This document shows positions 32,480-43,138 of a stretch of 64,000 nucleotides of DNA, piece by piece. The notes under the pieces were generated by a model. That model was not told where the DNA came from. It saw nothing but the letters and a program-made list of their open reading frames with translations, and did not search any database. Source of the stretch: Cycas panzhihuaensis (lineage: Eukaryota > Cycadophyta); contig CM041465.1 of NCBI GenBank assembly GCA_023213395.1, positions 178,567,741 through 178,631,740 of the forward strand. Reading direction: 5' to 3'. Positions within the stretch are counted from its first letter, which is position 1. The number at the start of each line of letters is the position of its first letter. Made by a program: the position numbers and the translations under genes.

Positions 32480-32840
32480 GGCGAACGAGGCTATCTCGCC
32501 TCGCTGAGGGCCCGAGGGATACGATGGATATCAACAGAAGAAAAGCGCCGAGGGATCCGCTAAGCAAGAGTCCTCAAGTGAGGGCATCGCACCTGGTAAA
32601 CCTGGGTGAGATGAGACACCACAACTTGAGAGTCACAAAACAAAACGATGGATCCGTGATGGAAACGGAGAGCATCGAAGGGCTTCAATAATAGTCAGAT
32701 ACTCACCGTTGTTGGTAGCCTCTGGGAGGAAGATCCCAGAGCGGATGAGGTCATGTCGTAAGGGTCATGAGGATCCATGCAATGCAGAAGGTCCAGATTA
32801 CCGCGGCTTCACCGCTTCAGAAGATGTAGACGAACATCGG
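32480..32840 (-). pseudogene. archaeal-type RNase H (aRNH), element B
   Basis: Fragments in shifted frames match the element A domain: FVYIF at the N-terminus (about 32835), EATNN near 32720, CDSQVVVSHLTQVYQVRCPHL (about 32645-32585) and HRIPRALSEA then LVRLIL near the C-terminus (about 32530-32480). The Asp of C-D-S-Q and the surrounding sequence are intact, but small deletions break the frame repeatedly. Its position downstream of integrase and beyond the antisense gene is the same as in A, so the arrangement predates the split of the two copies. Confidence 0.65.
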
Positions 32841-33331
32841 CGACACAAAATCCAAGCAATCGATGGGTGATGCAAGCAACGCACAACAAGTCAGCAGAAA
32901 ATGGCCGTGAAGGGTAGGAGGACCTAGCAATGAGGTAACCTGTATAGAGCAAACAATCCGATCACGGCGAGAGCTTAAGGGAAAAAACCCCTTGGAGTGC
33001 CAAAAGGTCGCCTTTAGAAAGCGAAACATGTCCCTGAGTGGGGGGGCATTCCTTTTGGGGACTCCAAGAGCAAGAAAGGACTGCAGGAATGAGTCCAGGG
33101 CGGCGGAACGAGCCAAACGAGTATAAACTTGGGTAGGCACGGGAGTAGCGCGCAAAACGATGCAGAAGGGCCCTGGCAAAAGCGCGATGATGATGCACCA
33201 TAAATGCCCTTGCAGGAGGGCAAAAAGGGCATCAACATAGCGACGATAGGGCCGTAAGGCAAAGGTAATCGGCAATGAGACGGCCCCAACGACCGCACGA
33301 GACCTAAACAGGAAGTGCCTGGGGGGCCCCG

Positions 33332-33342
33332 CTTATATAAGG
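33332..33342 (+). promoter_or_regulatory. TATA box of the antisense PMD gene, element B
   Basis: CTTATATAAGG, preceded by GGGGGGCCCC at 33321-33330 and followed by GATTCATTTTCAC at about 33359. Same arrangement as 14422-14473 in element A. Confidence 0.65.
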
Positions 33343-33958
33343 AAATCGACGGAAAATGGATTCATTTTCACCCGCCATCGCATCAAACCAGAGCCATTTC
33401 CTTACGCAATGAGCGCCACCCAACTTTGGAGGCATGCAGAGGGAGATCGCATCATTTGGACGGAGAGCGGGAGAGCCAAAGACGACCGACTGCATAATAT
33501 GGCAAGAGCGAGACCAGATCCAAAGGAGTGGATATCACTAAACCTAACCCAAATCGAAGTTCAAAGTTTGTGGCTTTTTGTAGCTTTTAAGGTTATTTTA
33601 GCATAGTCTAAGTGCCCCTTATGGGCAATCTATTTCCCGGATCCGACCGGACCCAGAAGAGGCGGGACCGCATTGGGAGCTCGTCCCGTGCACCACGGGT
33701 CCACCAAGAAATTTTTGGTCTTTTGGCGTAAAACCCCTTTGGGGGTCGCTGTCAGATCACGGCGATAATCGCGGTCAGCGATCATTGCCGCGGCCCCAGA
33801 TCGCATGACCCGGTTAAACTTAGCGATACCGCTAAGTTTGGCGCGGTACGAAGGCAGCAAGGCATAAAAAATAGGCACGAGGGCCAAAAGAGCCCCAAAT
33901 CTCAGGCAGAGAGAGATTTGAGAGAGAGAGAGCTAATAATAGCTGACATGAGACTGAC
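33343..33958 (+). other. leader of antisense PMD gene, element B
   Basis: Counterpart of 14443-15099. It contains a C4-T3-G5 hairpin near 33735-33746, at the place of the C7-T4-G7 hairpin in A, and a short GA run near 33916-33931. No coding domain recognised. Confidence 0.4.
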
Positions 33959-35830
33959 TTGAGGTGTTTTTGGTATGAGCAGGCTGTCCTCGCGGTAGAT
34001 AACCGCGAGAACGTTGGTATGGCTATGTTGAGTTACATGGAGATGATGACTCAGGAGGATAGGGACATGTTGGAGAGGTGTGGCCTGTATAAGGCCCTCA
34101 AGACACCTCAGTACACGTCGGACTGCAGGTCACGGTGGATATAGTGTCCCATTGGGACCGAAGGAGGCATGTGTTCCACCTACTACAGGTGGGGGATGTG
34201 ATGGTCACGCCGAGGGATATCCGGCGAACATCGGGAGTTCCCGGCGATGGGAGGCCGGTGAGACTCGGACGCCGCCAAAGACCGAGGCAACACATGTGAG
34301 GCGCTTTGTTCTTCACAGAGTCGGCAGTGGGATCGGAGGGGAGCACCCTGCATAGCTTCTACTATCCGGATTCCTCGAGTGAGGAAGATGATCATATCGC
34401 GGCATTCTCGCTCGGATTTCCGAAATGTAACTATAGAGAGATTCCGTGAGGATGGATGGATGCGTCACCGCGGGTCGGTGAGAGGATGGATCTGGCACTC
34501 GAGAAGTGAACCTAGTCGCACACCGACGCCATCGTGACGCCCCGGCAGGGAGGACTATCATACAAAGACAATCGTTACGGTGTTGGTATTTTGATCACTT
34601 CGCAGCGGGCACCAGGTGGGGACCTCACCCTATCACGCATCGTGCCCCGATGGTCCACTGGATGGCGCACTCAACCGAGGGGACAGAGGATGAGCCCACA
34701 TCAGCGACGGTGGAGGCGACATCATTAGACCTCCTCACCCTCCCGCACTACATACCGAGCCGCATGTGACGGTGAGGTGGGATAGTGACGATGAGGCGGG
34801 CGAAGCAGGAGTGTCCGCGGGAGATGACAGCAGTGATGATGGGGACGATGGAGATAGTGGAGATAACGGGGCCGGCCCGTCACGACCTGCAGGGGAGGCA
34901 GGTCCTTCAGGGACAGCAGGATGCCTGAGGGTCCATCCGGCCGCCGAGGAGAGGCAGCCCATCAGAGCGCAGGTGAGGTCGAGGACCCGTGACTAGGGGC
35001 TCGCAGTGCTACGGACGCGATGGGATCCGCAGGACGAGAACCGGGCCACCCCACGAGGAGAGGGACCCAGTGCAGGAGGTGCTCAAGACGAGGCACCCGC
35101 AATGCAAGTGAGAGCCAGAGGAGAGGATGCCGCGACCGAGGATCGTGCAGCACACAGTGAGAGCCAACCTTTTCCAACGCTCATTTAGCATCCGATAGAA
35201 ATTTGGTTTGGTTTGATCATGGTATATAGACTGACGCATGGCGTGTTGCATCGCGTGCATGCAGAGATCGTGAGACCGAGAGTCTCGTGGCGAGGGAGAT
35301 ATTCCCTCAGGTGTACGCAGAGGGGCAACCGCCCATCCAGGCAGGCGATGAGCCTAGAGCAGCGGGAGCCCACAGAGAGGCATTCGCCCCATTGGTAAGG
35401 GCAAGGGACATATGGGCTGCAGAGTCCCAAGAGCATGCCACATCCTGGACGATCGCAGCAGAGAGAGATGATGCGAGACGCGAGCGAGATGAGCTGCGAG
35501 GGCTGCACAGCTCTAGAGGCTGTGGTGGTGCGTGGAGATGAGGAGAGCGTAACCTAGCTAGCAGTGATCGCCGAAAGGCCCTGTGGTGACAGAGGAGGCA
35601 CTCTGGGGAGAGCGGGATCGTATCCAGGCCAGATACGATCAACTAGTAGCGCAGATGGTCTCGAGGTCGAGTCGGAGCAGGACACGGACCCACACCTGGC
35701 GACGACCCCGAGACGACCTAGGGATGAGGAGAGCGAGGCAGGCAGCATGGAGGCCTGTGGAGGAGCCTCGAGGCATGTGGTCCCTGTGAGAGGGATCACA
35801 GAGACCGGGAGATGGCACCTGTGAGCGAGG
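33959..35830 (+). pseudogene. antisense plant mobile domain (PMD) protein gene, element B
   Basis: The first segment (33959-34144) reads VDNRENVGMAMLSYMEMMTQ, matching the element A N-terminus. The H-V/M-F-H block and following G-D-V-M-V-T-P-R-D-I region (about 34160-34230) are recognisable but frameshifted. Further on, VRWDSDDEAGEAGVSAGDDS (34766 on) is the acidic linker and MAREIFPQVYAEGQPPIQAG (35287-35541, open) is the second exon, followed by remnants of the coiled coil and basic tail. A 108 bp intron-like segment sits at the same place as in A. Amino acid agreement with A despite many silent differences suggests past selection on the protein. Confidence 0.65.
35157..35264 (+). other. 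intron of antisense PMD gene, element B
   Basis: Starts CACACA|GTGAGAG and ends GTGCATGCAG|AGATCG. Length and position match 16099-16211 in A, while the interior sequence is poorly conserved, as expected for an intron. Confidence 0.5.
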
Positions 35831-36491
35831 CCACAGTGAGGGACATGTATATGCATTTGACAGGGAAAGTACTACCTCCGGGGTCATATATAGGACCATA
35901 TGATTGTACCGCAAGGACACTAGCTTCCCAGGATGTATGATGACATGACTTTTGATATGTGTATATATATGCATGGGGTGATTGGAACCCCATTTAGATA
36001 TGAGATGCTGTGTATGATGTATCATATGTGGATGATATGTATATTTATTCTGTGTATTGTGAATGTTATGTTGTAGATGTTTTATGTTGTGGATATTTTG
36101 TTATATGATGCACACGTTTCCTCCCATGCACGACCACACGCCTAACAGGGGCACACACACACACCGTGAGCGGGACGACGTAGAAGTGTGAGGTTAGGGA
36201 GCGGGACGGAGTACATGTCTGCAGGAGAGCATAGTGGGATATGCGAAGGAAACAACAGGCAGGAAGGGGGGCGACGATGCCCCCAAGTATCTCCCTGATT
36301 GGGGGATGCCCAAGCAAGACGACACAAGGGTTCCCGAAAGAATACGGGAACGCGGGTTCCGCGAAAGGAACCGAAAAAAAAGAAGGAATCCGTCTTAAGT
36401 TGCCACTCTACCCGTGGTTGGGAAGAATGGGGACAACCTAAGATGGTAGTTTAGGCTCATTTCGGAGCAAGGCAAAGGAATCGCCGAGGGA
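35831..36491. other. element B, convergent 3' region between PMD gene and integrase
   Basis: Counterpart of 16892-17569. Contains TGTATGATGTATCATATG-like repeats (about 35935-36110) and a GC-rich block shared with A (GGGGGATGCCCAAG at 36300). No coding domain. Confidence 0.45.
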
Positions 36492-37680
36492 TCATGCATA
36501 AAACTTCTTAAGGAACATCCTATTAACGGCTTTCTCAAATTCGAGCCCTTCCGTGGTGGCTATCTCAGAAGCACCATTATCGAGGAATTCGATAATGACA
36601 AAGGGACCAACCCATCGGGGTTTGAATTTGGTCAAACGGTCATGGAGATATTCGAGCTTGAGGACGTAGTCCCCAGGAAACAAAGGGCGGGAACGGCGCC
36701 ACTGGTGAGCCCTTTGTGAGCGGGCTTTGATGCTAGGTTAGCCCGACAGCGCTAAGCCGCCTCTCATCCAAAGCTTCGAGGTCGGCAAAGTGCCCGCCGG
36801 ACGACTCTTCGCCGATGAAACCTCAAGGGAAACTCGCAGAAGGGATCTCCACCTCCAATGGGAGCACCGCCGCATCAGTAGACCGTGGAGAATGGGGTCA
36901 TTCCTGGCGAATCTGATAGAGGTACGATAAGCCCACAAGGCGTAGGGCAACAAGGTGCCAATCCTCCGGGATTGAGCAACCGCTTTCTTGAGGATGCCGA
37001 CAAGAGTCTTATTAAAAGACTCCACCGCCATTTGCTTGAGGGTAATAAGGGGAAGAAGTCTTATGAGAGATTTTGAACTTCTCACAAAGCTCATCCACCT
37101 CCTTATTACAAAAAGGAGTTCCATTGTCGGTGATTAGGACATCCAGAATTCTGAAACGGCAAATGATGTGCTGGTAAATGAACGTAGCAATTGTTTTGCC
37201 GGGGTTAGTGATCAAGGGGATGGCCTCGGCCCATTTGGTGAAATACTGCGGGCGCCAAGATGAACTTGTGTCACGATGACGAAGGTGGGGAGATAGCTCC
37301 AATGAGGTCTAGCCCCATCGAGTGAAAGGCCACCAAAACAATAGGATGCAAGGCCCTTGAAGGCACATGGGAAATGTTGGCGTTCTTGACATCGCTGACA
37401 TTTCCGAGCAAAAGCATGAGCGTCTCTAAAAGAGATGGCCAAAATAGCCCATGCGAAGGATCCTCTCGAGCCATAGATCGCTGCCCCAAAGTGACCTCCA
37501 CAAATGCCGTGATGGCATTCGCTGCACTGGCCTGGCCGCCAGTGACGCAATGAGGAGGACCCCGTCAAGGACCTCTTATACAACACCTCGTCCATGAGGA
37601 GGTACCGCCGCGTAAGTCCTGACACGAGATTTGACTTTGTTATTAGCGTCGAGCGATTACATCGCGTGAGATACCGCACT
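36492..37680 (-). pseudogene. Tat-type Ty3/gypsy integrase, element B
   Basis: Zinc-domain remnants at 37679-37400 include HHGICGGHFGA and FARKCQRCQE. The core at 37302-37012 reads YFTKWAEAIPLITNPGKTIA, LITDNGTPFCNKEVDELCEK and YYPQANGG, where a deletion removes the region before the catalytic Glu. The C-terminal block is open at 36683-36492: GDYVLKLEYLHDRLTKFKPR then WVGPFVI, ending in VNRMFLKKFYA and stop, which marks the end of pol. Integrase acts on the cDNA ends in intact relatives. Confidence 0.85.
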
Positions 37681-37899
37681 ATGTCACCGCACCACTCATT
37701 GTCGATGAGCGGATGGGGAGGAACTCCCGAGTCGCCAAGATGGACTCATCGGAGAGAGTCGTCAACCGGAGTATCAAAGGAGTTAGGGATAGGGGCCCGC
37801 AAGTTGCTCGGCCACCATCATGCCCTTCTTTGATTTCCTGTTAACGATAGGGAGATCAAATTCTGGAGTAGGACGCCCAACGACCTACCCACCACAACC

Positions 37900-38350
37900 G
37901 AACGAGTAAGTAAGTATCTCAAGGACCTGATTGAACGATCACCTTGGTAGTGTTGCCGAGCAAGTAGTGCCTAAACTTCTTGGTGGCATGGACCAAGGAG
38001 AGGCATTCCTTCCTGCTAGGGAATAGTTAAGCTCAGCCCACGAGAGTGCGATCGATGAAATATATAGCTCTCTCGCCTCGAGTCGTCCTCCCGAGCGAGC
38101 ATAGCGCCCAAGGATCTGGCTACCGAGGTATACAGATGAAGGGCCTATCGAACCGGGAGGCGCCAACGAGGAGCGAAGCCAAGGCTTCCTTGAGTCCTTC
38201 AAGGCCTTTTGGGTCTTGTCGGACCGTGCAAAAGGAGCTCCTTCTTCAACAGTTTGTGAGGGGTTTAGCGCATAAGCGAAGCCCGCCAAGAAGCGCCTGA
38301 GGAAACCGAGCCCGCCAGAAACGACTTAATCTGCTGAGTTCTAGGTGGCG
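37900..38350 (-). pseudogene. gypsy RNase H, element B
   Basis: Segment 38289-37939 retains YISSIALSWAELNYSLAGRN and a shifted HATKKFRHYLL-type end near 37960. The remaining blocks are broken by short deletions. There is only one copy of the segment that is duplicated in element A. Confidence 0.7.
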
Positions 38351-39110
38351 ATGTCAAGGATCGCCTCGACTTTGTCGTGGTCGATCCGATTCCCCGCTTG
38401 GATACGAGGAATTCAAGGAGTTTGCCCGAGGTAACCGCAAACACACATTTAAGCGATTAAGGTCGACGTGATACTCACGGCATCGTGAGAAGATGGCACG
38501 CAAGTCGGAAGGATGATGGGCTCTCACACAGGAAAGACCCATCATATCATCCATAAAGACCTCCAACGTGTCGTTGATGAGGTCGTGGAAGATGAAATGC
38601 ATGGCTCTTTGGTAAGTAGCACCTGCATTTTTAAGGCCAAAGGGCATCGCCTTGTAGGCAAAGGTACCCCAAGGAGTCGTGAAGGCCATCTTATGGCGGT
38701 CTTCGGAAGAAATCTGAATTTGGTTGTAACCGGAGAAGCCATCCATTAGGGACATTACTTCGAATCCGGCGGTGCGATCGATGATCTGATCTAGGCAGGG
38801 TAACGAGAAATTGTCCTTAGGACAAGCGTTGTTGATGTCACGAAAGTCGACACATATACGGATTACCCCATTCTTTTTAGCAACGGGAACAATGTTGGAG
38901 ACCCACTTGGGGTAGTCAATGGAGGTAATGAGTCCAGCGTCCAGAAGCTTTTCTACCTCTATCTTGACGGCGGCAGAAAGCTTCGGGTGAAGGGGACGCC
39001 GGGCGCATGTATGCGCCAGGAAGGGTGGTGAGGTTATGAGTGACAATCGAGGGTCGATTCCCTTCATGTCGGCATAATCCCACGCCGAAAATGTCTCGAA
39101 ACTCCCCGGA
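38351..39110 (-). pseudogene. Ty3/gypsy reverse transcriptase, element B
   Basis: Lies in the longest open frame of the window (39394-38354, 346 codons, which also holds the end of the PR-RT spacer). Blocks in order are KLSAAVKIEVEKLLDAGLIT, WVSNIVPVAKKNGVIRICVD, FRDINNACPKDNFSLPCLDQ, VMSLMDGFSGYNQIQISSED, MAFTTPWGTFAYKAMPFGLK, NAGATYQRAMHFIFHDLIND and EVFMDDMMGLS. Both catalytic sites (L-M-D-G and F-M-D-D) and the F-G-L-K-N-A block are intact. The frame is lost in the thumb. It is the best sequence here for placing the family on an RT tree. Confidence 0.9.
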
Positions 39111-39950
39111 ATGTATGAGTATTCCCTTACCTCATCGAGAGCATTCCAACCCAACCTTAATGACCTTGCTCGGGCCAAGACTACGCCCTGGGTTGCCCCC
39201 ATGCACATGGCGCTGCCTCCTCGAAGTGGAGAGGGCAAGATCAACGGAGGCGGAGGAATAAGAGACGGATCGATCGCCAAGCGTGGATCCGATCGCGAGA
39301 ATCTTCCGTGACCAAGCCGGTGACCAGAAGGCGTGTTAGGCGCAAGGCCCGCTAGATGCTCGAGCAGGGCTTCATCGTCCTCGAAATAATCCACCCCATG
39401 GATGACCTTACTTCAAGTAGGAGAAGCGCCGGAGGGAGTGAGAGCAACGGGACCGTGATGACCATCGGGTTGCTCAGCTTCCTCACGGAAATATGAAGGA
39501 AAAACCGAAAGGTGACCCTCAGAAGGAGCAAAAGGCAATTCCTCAAAACCATTACCTATGGGGGGTAACGAAAAAGGAGAAATGCTGACAGGCGGATCAA
39601 CACGAGCGATGACGTGCGACACGCACGAAGGGCTAGCCTCACCAACGAGAGGGGTTCTGGATGGGGATCTAGAACAAGGTAAGTGCGACTTATTGGCGCG
39701 GAGGAAAGAGACGGGGTGAGGACAACCCTCGTCTTCGTCGAGCGACTCATCATCGCTGAACGAAGCGAGGTACCCGTAACTCCCAATGCCAATAGGGGCG
39801 AACCGCGTGAGACTAGGAGGAGAAGACGCGGGGTCTTCTTCGGACGGGTTAGGTATCCCAATAGAGCAAGCCGAGGCATGAGTGGATGAACCTTGGTTTG
39901 CTGAACTGGTAGAGCGAGTTTGTTTAGTAAAAGGGCGTTCACGGAGGATC
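39111..39950 (-). pseudogene. PR-RT spacer region of element B polyprotein
   Basis: Segment 40027-39413 and the start of 39394-38354 correspond to the spacer in A: LTRFAPIGIGSYGYLASFSD, EELPFAPSEGHL and MDYFEDDEALLEHLAGLAPN. It is acidic, Ser/Pro-rich and has no recognised domain. Conservation between A and B of the motifs and their order argues that it is translated. Confidence 0.6.
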
Positions 39951-40730
39951 ACTCTCATTCGTCCGTCATGGACGAATTTAAGTTGTCCCCAAAGGGTCGA
40001 GCACACGGCCCCATTTGATCGAGCCATGGACGACCTAGAAGGAGGTTGTAGTCCACATCAACGCCAAGGACTACAACGCCAAGAAGAACGGTCTTACCCT
40101 CAAGGGTAAGCGGAATCGCGATGCATCCCGGAGGGGTCTTCTCGCCATCACATACCTCGCATCGCCAGTGAACGTTCCATATGAAATACCAAGCTCTTGC
40201 ATGACACGCAAGGGCATGAGATTGACCAAGAACCGCTTGTCGACAACAGTTCAAGAGTACAATCAGCGATCGATGGTGATGGTGAATGGGAAGTTCCACT
40301 GACGCTCCCTTTCACCGGTAGGGGGAAGATCCTTAGGATCAAAGGAAATAGCGGGTCCACAACCTTGGGTGACACCCAAAGCGTGACTGCACATCACTCG
40401 ATCCTAAAGCTTCCAGAGGAGGGCCCGCCGCCGGACAACTCCTCGTAACGCCCATCAAGGACATTCCCGGCGACCGTATGGAGCTCGGCCCACGATGTAG
40501 AAAGGCTTACCTCACCTAGAGGTTGGGTAAGTGCCCTTCTAAGTCGTGAACGACCCAAGCATGTGAATAGCCTTAGGGAAGAGAGGGACTTCCGAGGAAG
40601 GGTCTCCTAAGAGGGTCAAGGAGCGGAGGACAAAGGCTCCCGCCGCTTCCTTAGCGCTTGAGATCGCGTAAGGGCAAAAGTGGGAGTTGCTTCAAGCAAC
40701 CGATCACCTTTTTCCCTCGCGACGGGTCGT
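39951..40730 (-). pseudogene. retropepsin-like protease, element B
   Basis: The end is clear: TPPGCIAIPLTLEGKTVLLG followed by VDVDYNLLLGRPWLDQMG (to about 39990), which aligns with the A protease. The active-site region near 40220-40260 is shifted by small deletions, so the D-x-G-S motif cannot be read in one frame. Leader sequence before it matches A in several frames. Confidence 0.7.
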
Positions 40731-40739
40731 GAAGGCGAC

Positions 40740-42965
40740 GGGTGCGACGGCCAGAGAACGAGAAGAGGAAGAAGAATTCCTAGCGCCTTCCCTTTATCGC
40801 GGAAGGACGGGATCCGGCGATCTTCCCTGCTACGCTGTTCTTGGTTTGGGTATTGCGATCACGCTCCTCGTGCTTAGGAACGGATCCTTATGAACCGGTT
40901 GATCCAAATTAGGCCTCGAGGCCTGCTTGAGAAGAATCGCGTCGAGGGCATCCTTTGGATGCCGGGCCCTACAACGCGAATCGCCGTGGAAGCAATCCCC
41001 ATGAATGGAGCACCACTTCTTCTCAAGCGGGGTCGACCTCCTCGCTGAGAGGACCGGGCGTTCCATTCCCGGAAGAGGAGCTTGGGTAGTTTGTTGGACT
41101 TGCTTGTTTGACGTAGGAGATGAAGGATCTTGAAGCTTGAGCTCTTCATCGTGACGCTCGAATGAGCGATAAATGATGTGAGAGGGTCTAAAGTCCTCTC
41201 GGTAGGATGAGAGGAAGACCGCGCTTACCGGAAGGTTTGGTATCTTTGGTAGGGGTGGTGCCTCACGGTACCGTGAGGGCTTAAGAGGTTTCTTGAGACC
41301 CGCTGATCTCAATAGCCTCCAACGCCAAGCACTTGGCACCGCGGAATCGCATGTGGTCGCCCCATCTTGAGGACTTCCACGTGGACTTCGGACGGCGCAT
41401 TGACGAACAGTCTCGCTCACCCTCGTGCAATGTTGCCTTAGTGGAGTGAAGCAAGTCGTGGATCGTTGCACAAAGTCACGATTCATCTCATCGTGACTTT
41501 GTTTGAGCGAAGAAGAGACTTCATTCCGCTCTCGAATGGATGAGCTACATCAAAATAGTTGATGAACTCATCCACCAATCACCGGAATGAATGGATTGAA
41601 TGGGCGGGAGACTAGAGAACCATTTGAGGCGCCACCGCAAGGATCTAGGGAATAGTTTCATCAAAATATGGTCGAAGCCCAAAGAATCGATGCATGCCAT
41701 AGAAAAACTACGTACATGCTCGCCGGTCTTGCGACGAAGTCCCATCGAATCTAGGAACTTGTGGGGATGAGGCAAGTTGGTTCGCAACGCCAACCGGAAG
41801 AGGGGTTGACCTAAAGTCCACGGGGCGCGCCTTGCTCGAACCGTAGGATCAACGAATGTCGGCAGGTAGCGACAAGGAGCGGATGGGGGTGGAACACCCA
41901 TCCCTCCTTGAGGAAGCGCCCCTTGCTGAAAAGGGGCGTGGGGGTAGGTGCCTAGGAAGGAGCCTGCCCTTGCGAAGGCACAACGGATGGGATTGCGTTG
42001 GAAGAAGGGTAAGACGGATGTGGAACCGGGTTTTGCCCATATGGGCCACCCGTAGGTGGAGCAACCCCATATGGGTGTAGTGGATCCACCCCATAAACGG
42101 GAAGACGGCTTCCTCTACCCTGCCCCCAAGGTTGAGAGGTATATCCCGGGGAACGAGAAGGAAGCACCAACGTCCGGGTCGGAGGATGCGTGGGAAGCGA
42201 TCCCACATGACTAGTGGTTGGAAAGCTAGTAGGGCCAATAGGCCTACTAGGGATGGTATGCGCCACATTAGGAGATGGCACATTGGTTTGATTAGGAGCG
42301 GGTATGCTAACCCTCAATTGAGGGAAAGACACACCACGAGAAGATCCTAAGGCATTAGGACCTTGATGAGAGATTTTAAGGTGCCACGCACACCCCCACT
42401 GCAGGGAACGAGTGGGACGTACGTGTAGGCACGAAAGGATTTGTGGTCATAGGAAGGGTGGATGAGGATGAAGCATGAGGTGGGGAGCCAAGAGGAAGAG
42501 GCCCTCCACGAAGAACATCCTTAAACCACCTAGACGCGGCCGCAAGCGTGTTATGCAAGCAACACTGCTGAAAGCTTCAACTACGTCAACAAGAGGAGTC
42601 CCAACACACTCATAAGAGGTGATCGGAACCTCAAATAAGGTAGGATCCTCGGAACGTTCCTCATAAGAATTGCCAACTACGTGGCAACCCTCAAGAGGGA
42701 CGGGTCCTTCTACGGCGTGGGTAGAAGGATGAGCATTGAAAGAAAGGTGTTGGTCGTTTGGATAATAAAGGGGGTCGTCACCCTCTTGGGTGGACCCGGG
42801 AATAACAGGAGGAAAGACATGGGTTTCCATGGTTGAAGTATGGTAGGTCCAATCGGAAGAGTATCCCTCCATAGTCGGATCGGAATCCGACGAGGCAAGA
42901 AGGCGATACTCGGGGTCCTCTAACAAGGGAGGTAGACCGCGCAAACAACGGGAGAAACGCCGCAT
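40740..42965 (-). pseudogene. gag, element B
   Basis: Start ATG at 42965 (MRRFSRCLRGLPPLLEDPEY) is open to 42447. Further segments are the Pro-rich part (42332-41952), the core with HVRSFSMACIDSLGFDHILM and KLFPRSLRW (about 41740-41640), and 41486-40830 with the zinc-knuckle-like KKWCSIHGDCFHGDSRCRAR. The C-x3-H...H-x4-C spacing is intact here, unlike A. Frame changes separate the segments. Confidence 0.85.
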
Positions 42966-43120
42966 GCAAGGTCAACCGACAATGTTAGGAAAGGAGAAAA
43001 AGCGGCAAAACACACACGTTGGGGGGGTGCCCAACATGGAAATCAAGATAAGTATGAAAAGGATCACACAAGAGTAGCGAAACCAACCGAAGAGAGCGAA
43101 ACTAGCTCCCCATCGGGCAA

Positions 43121-43137
43121 TCCCAAGATGGTCGCCA
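43121..43137 (-). other. primer binding site of element B
   Basis: The minus strand reads TGGCGACCATCTTGGGA, one base inside the right LTR at the same offset as in A. It has the full TGG start that pairs with a tRNA CCA end. Confidence 0.7.
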
Positions 43138-43138
43138 G

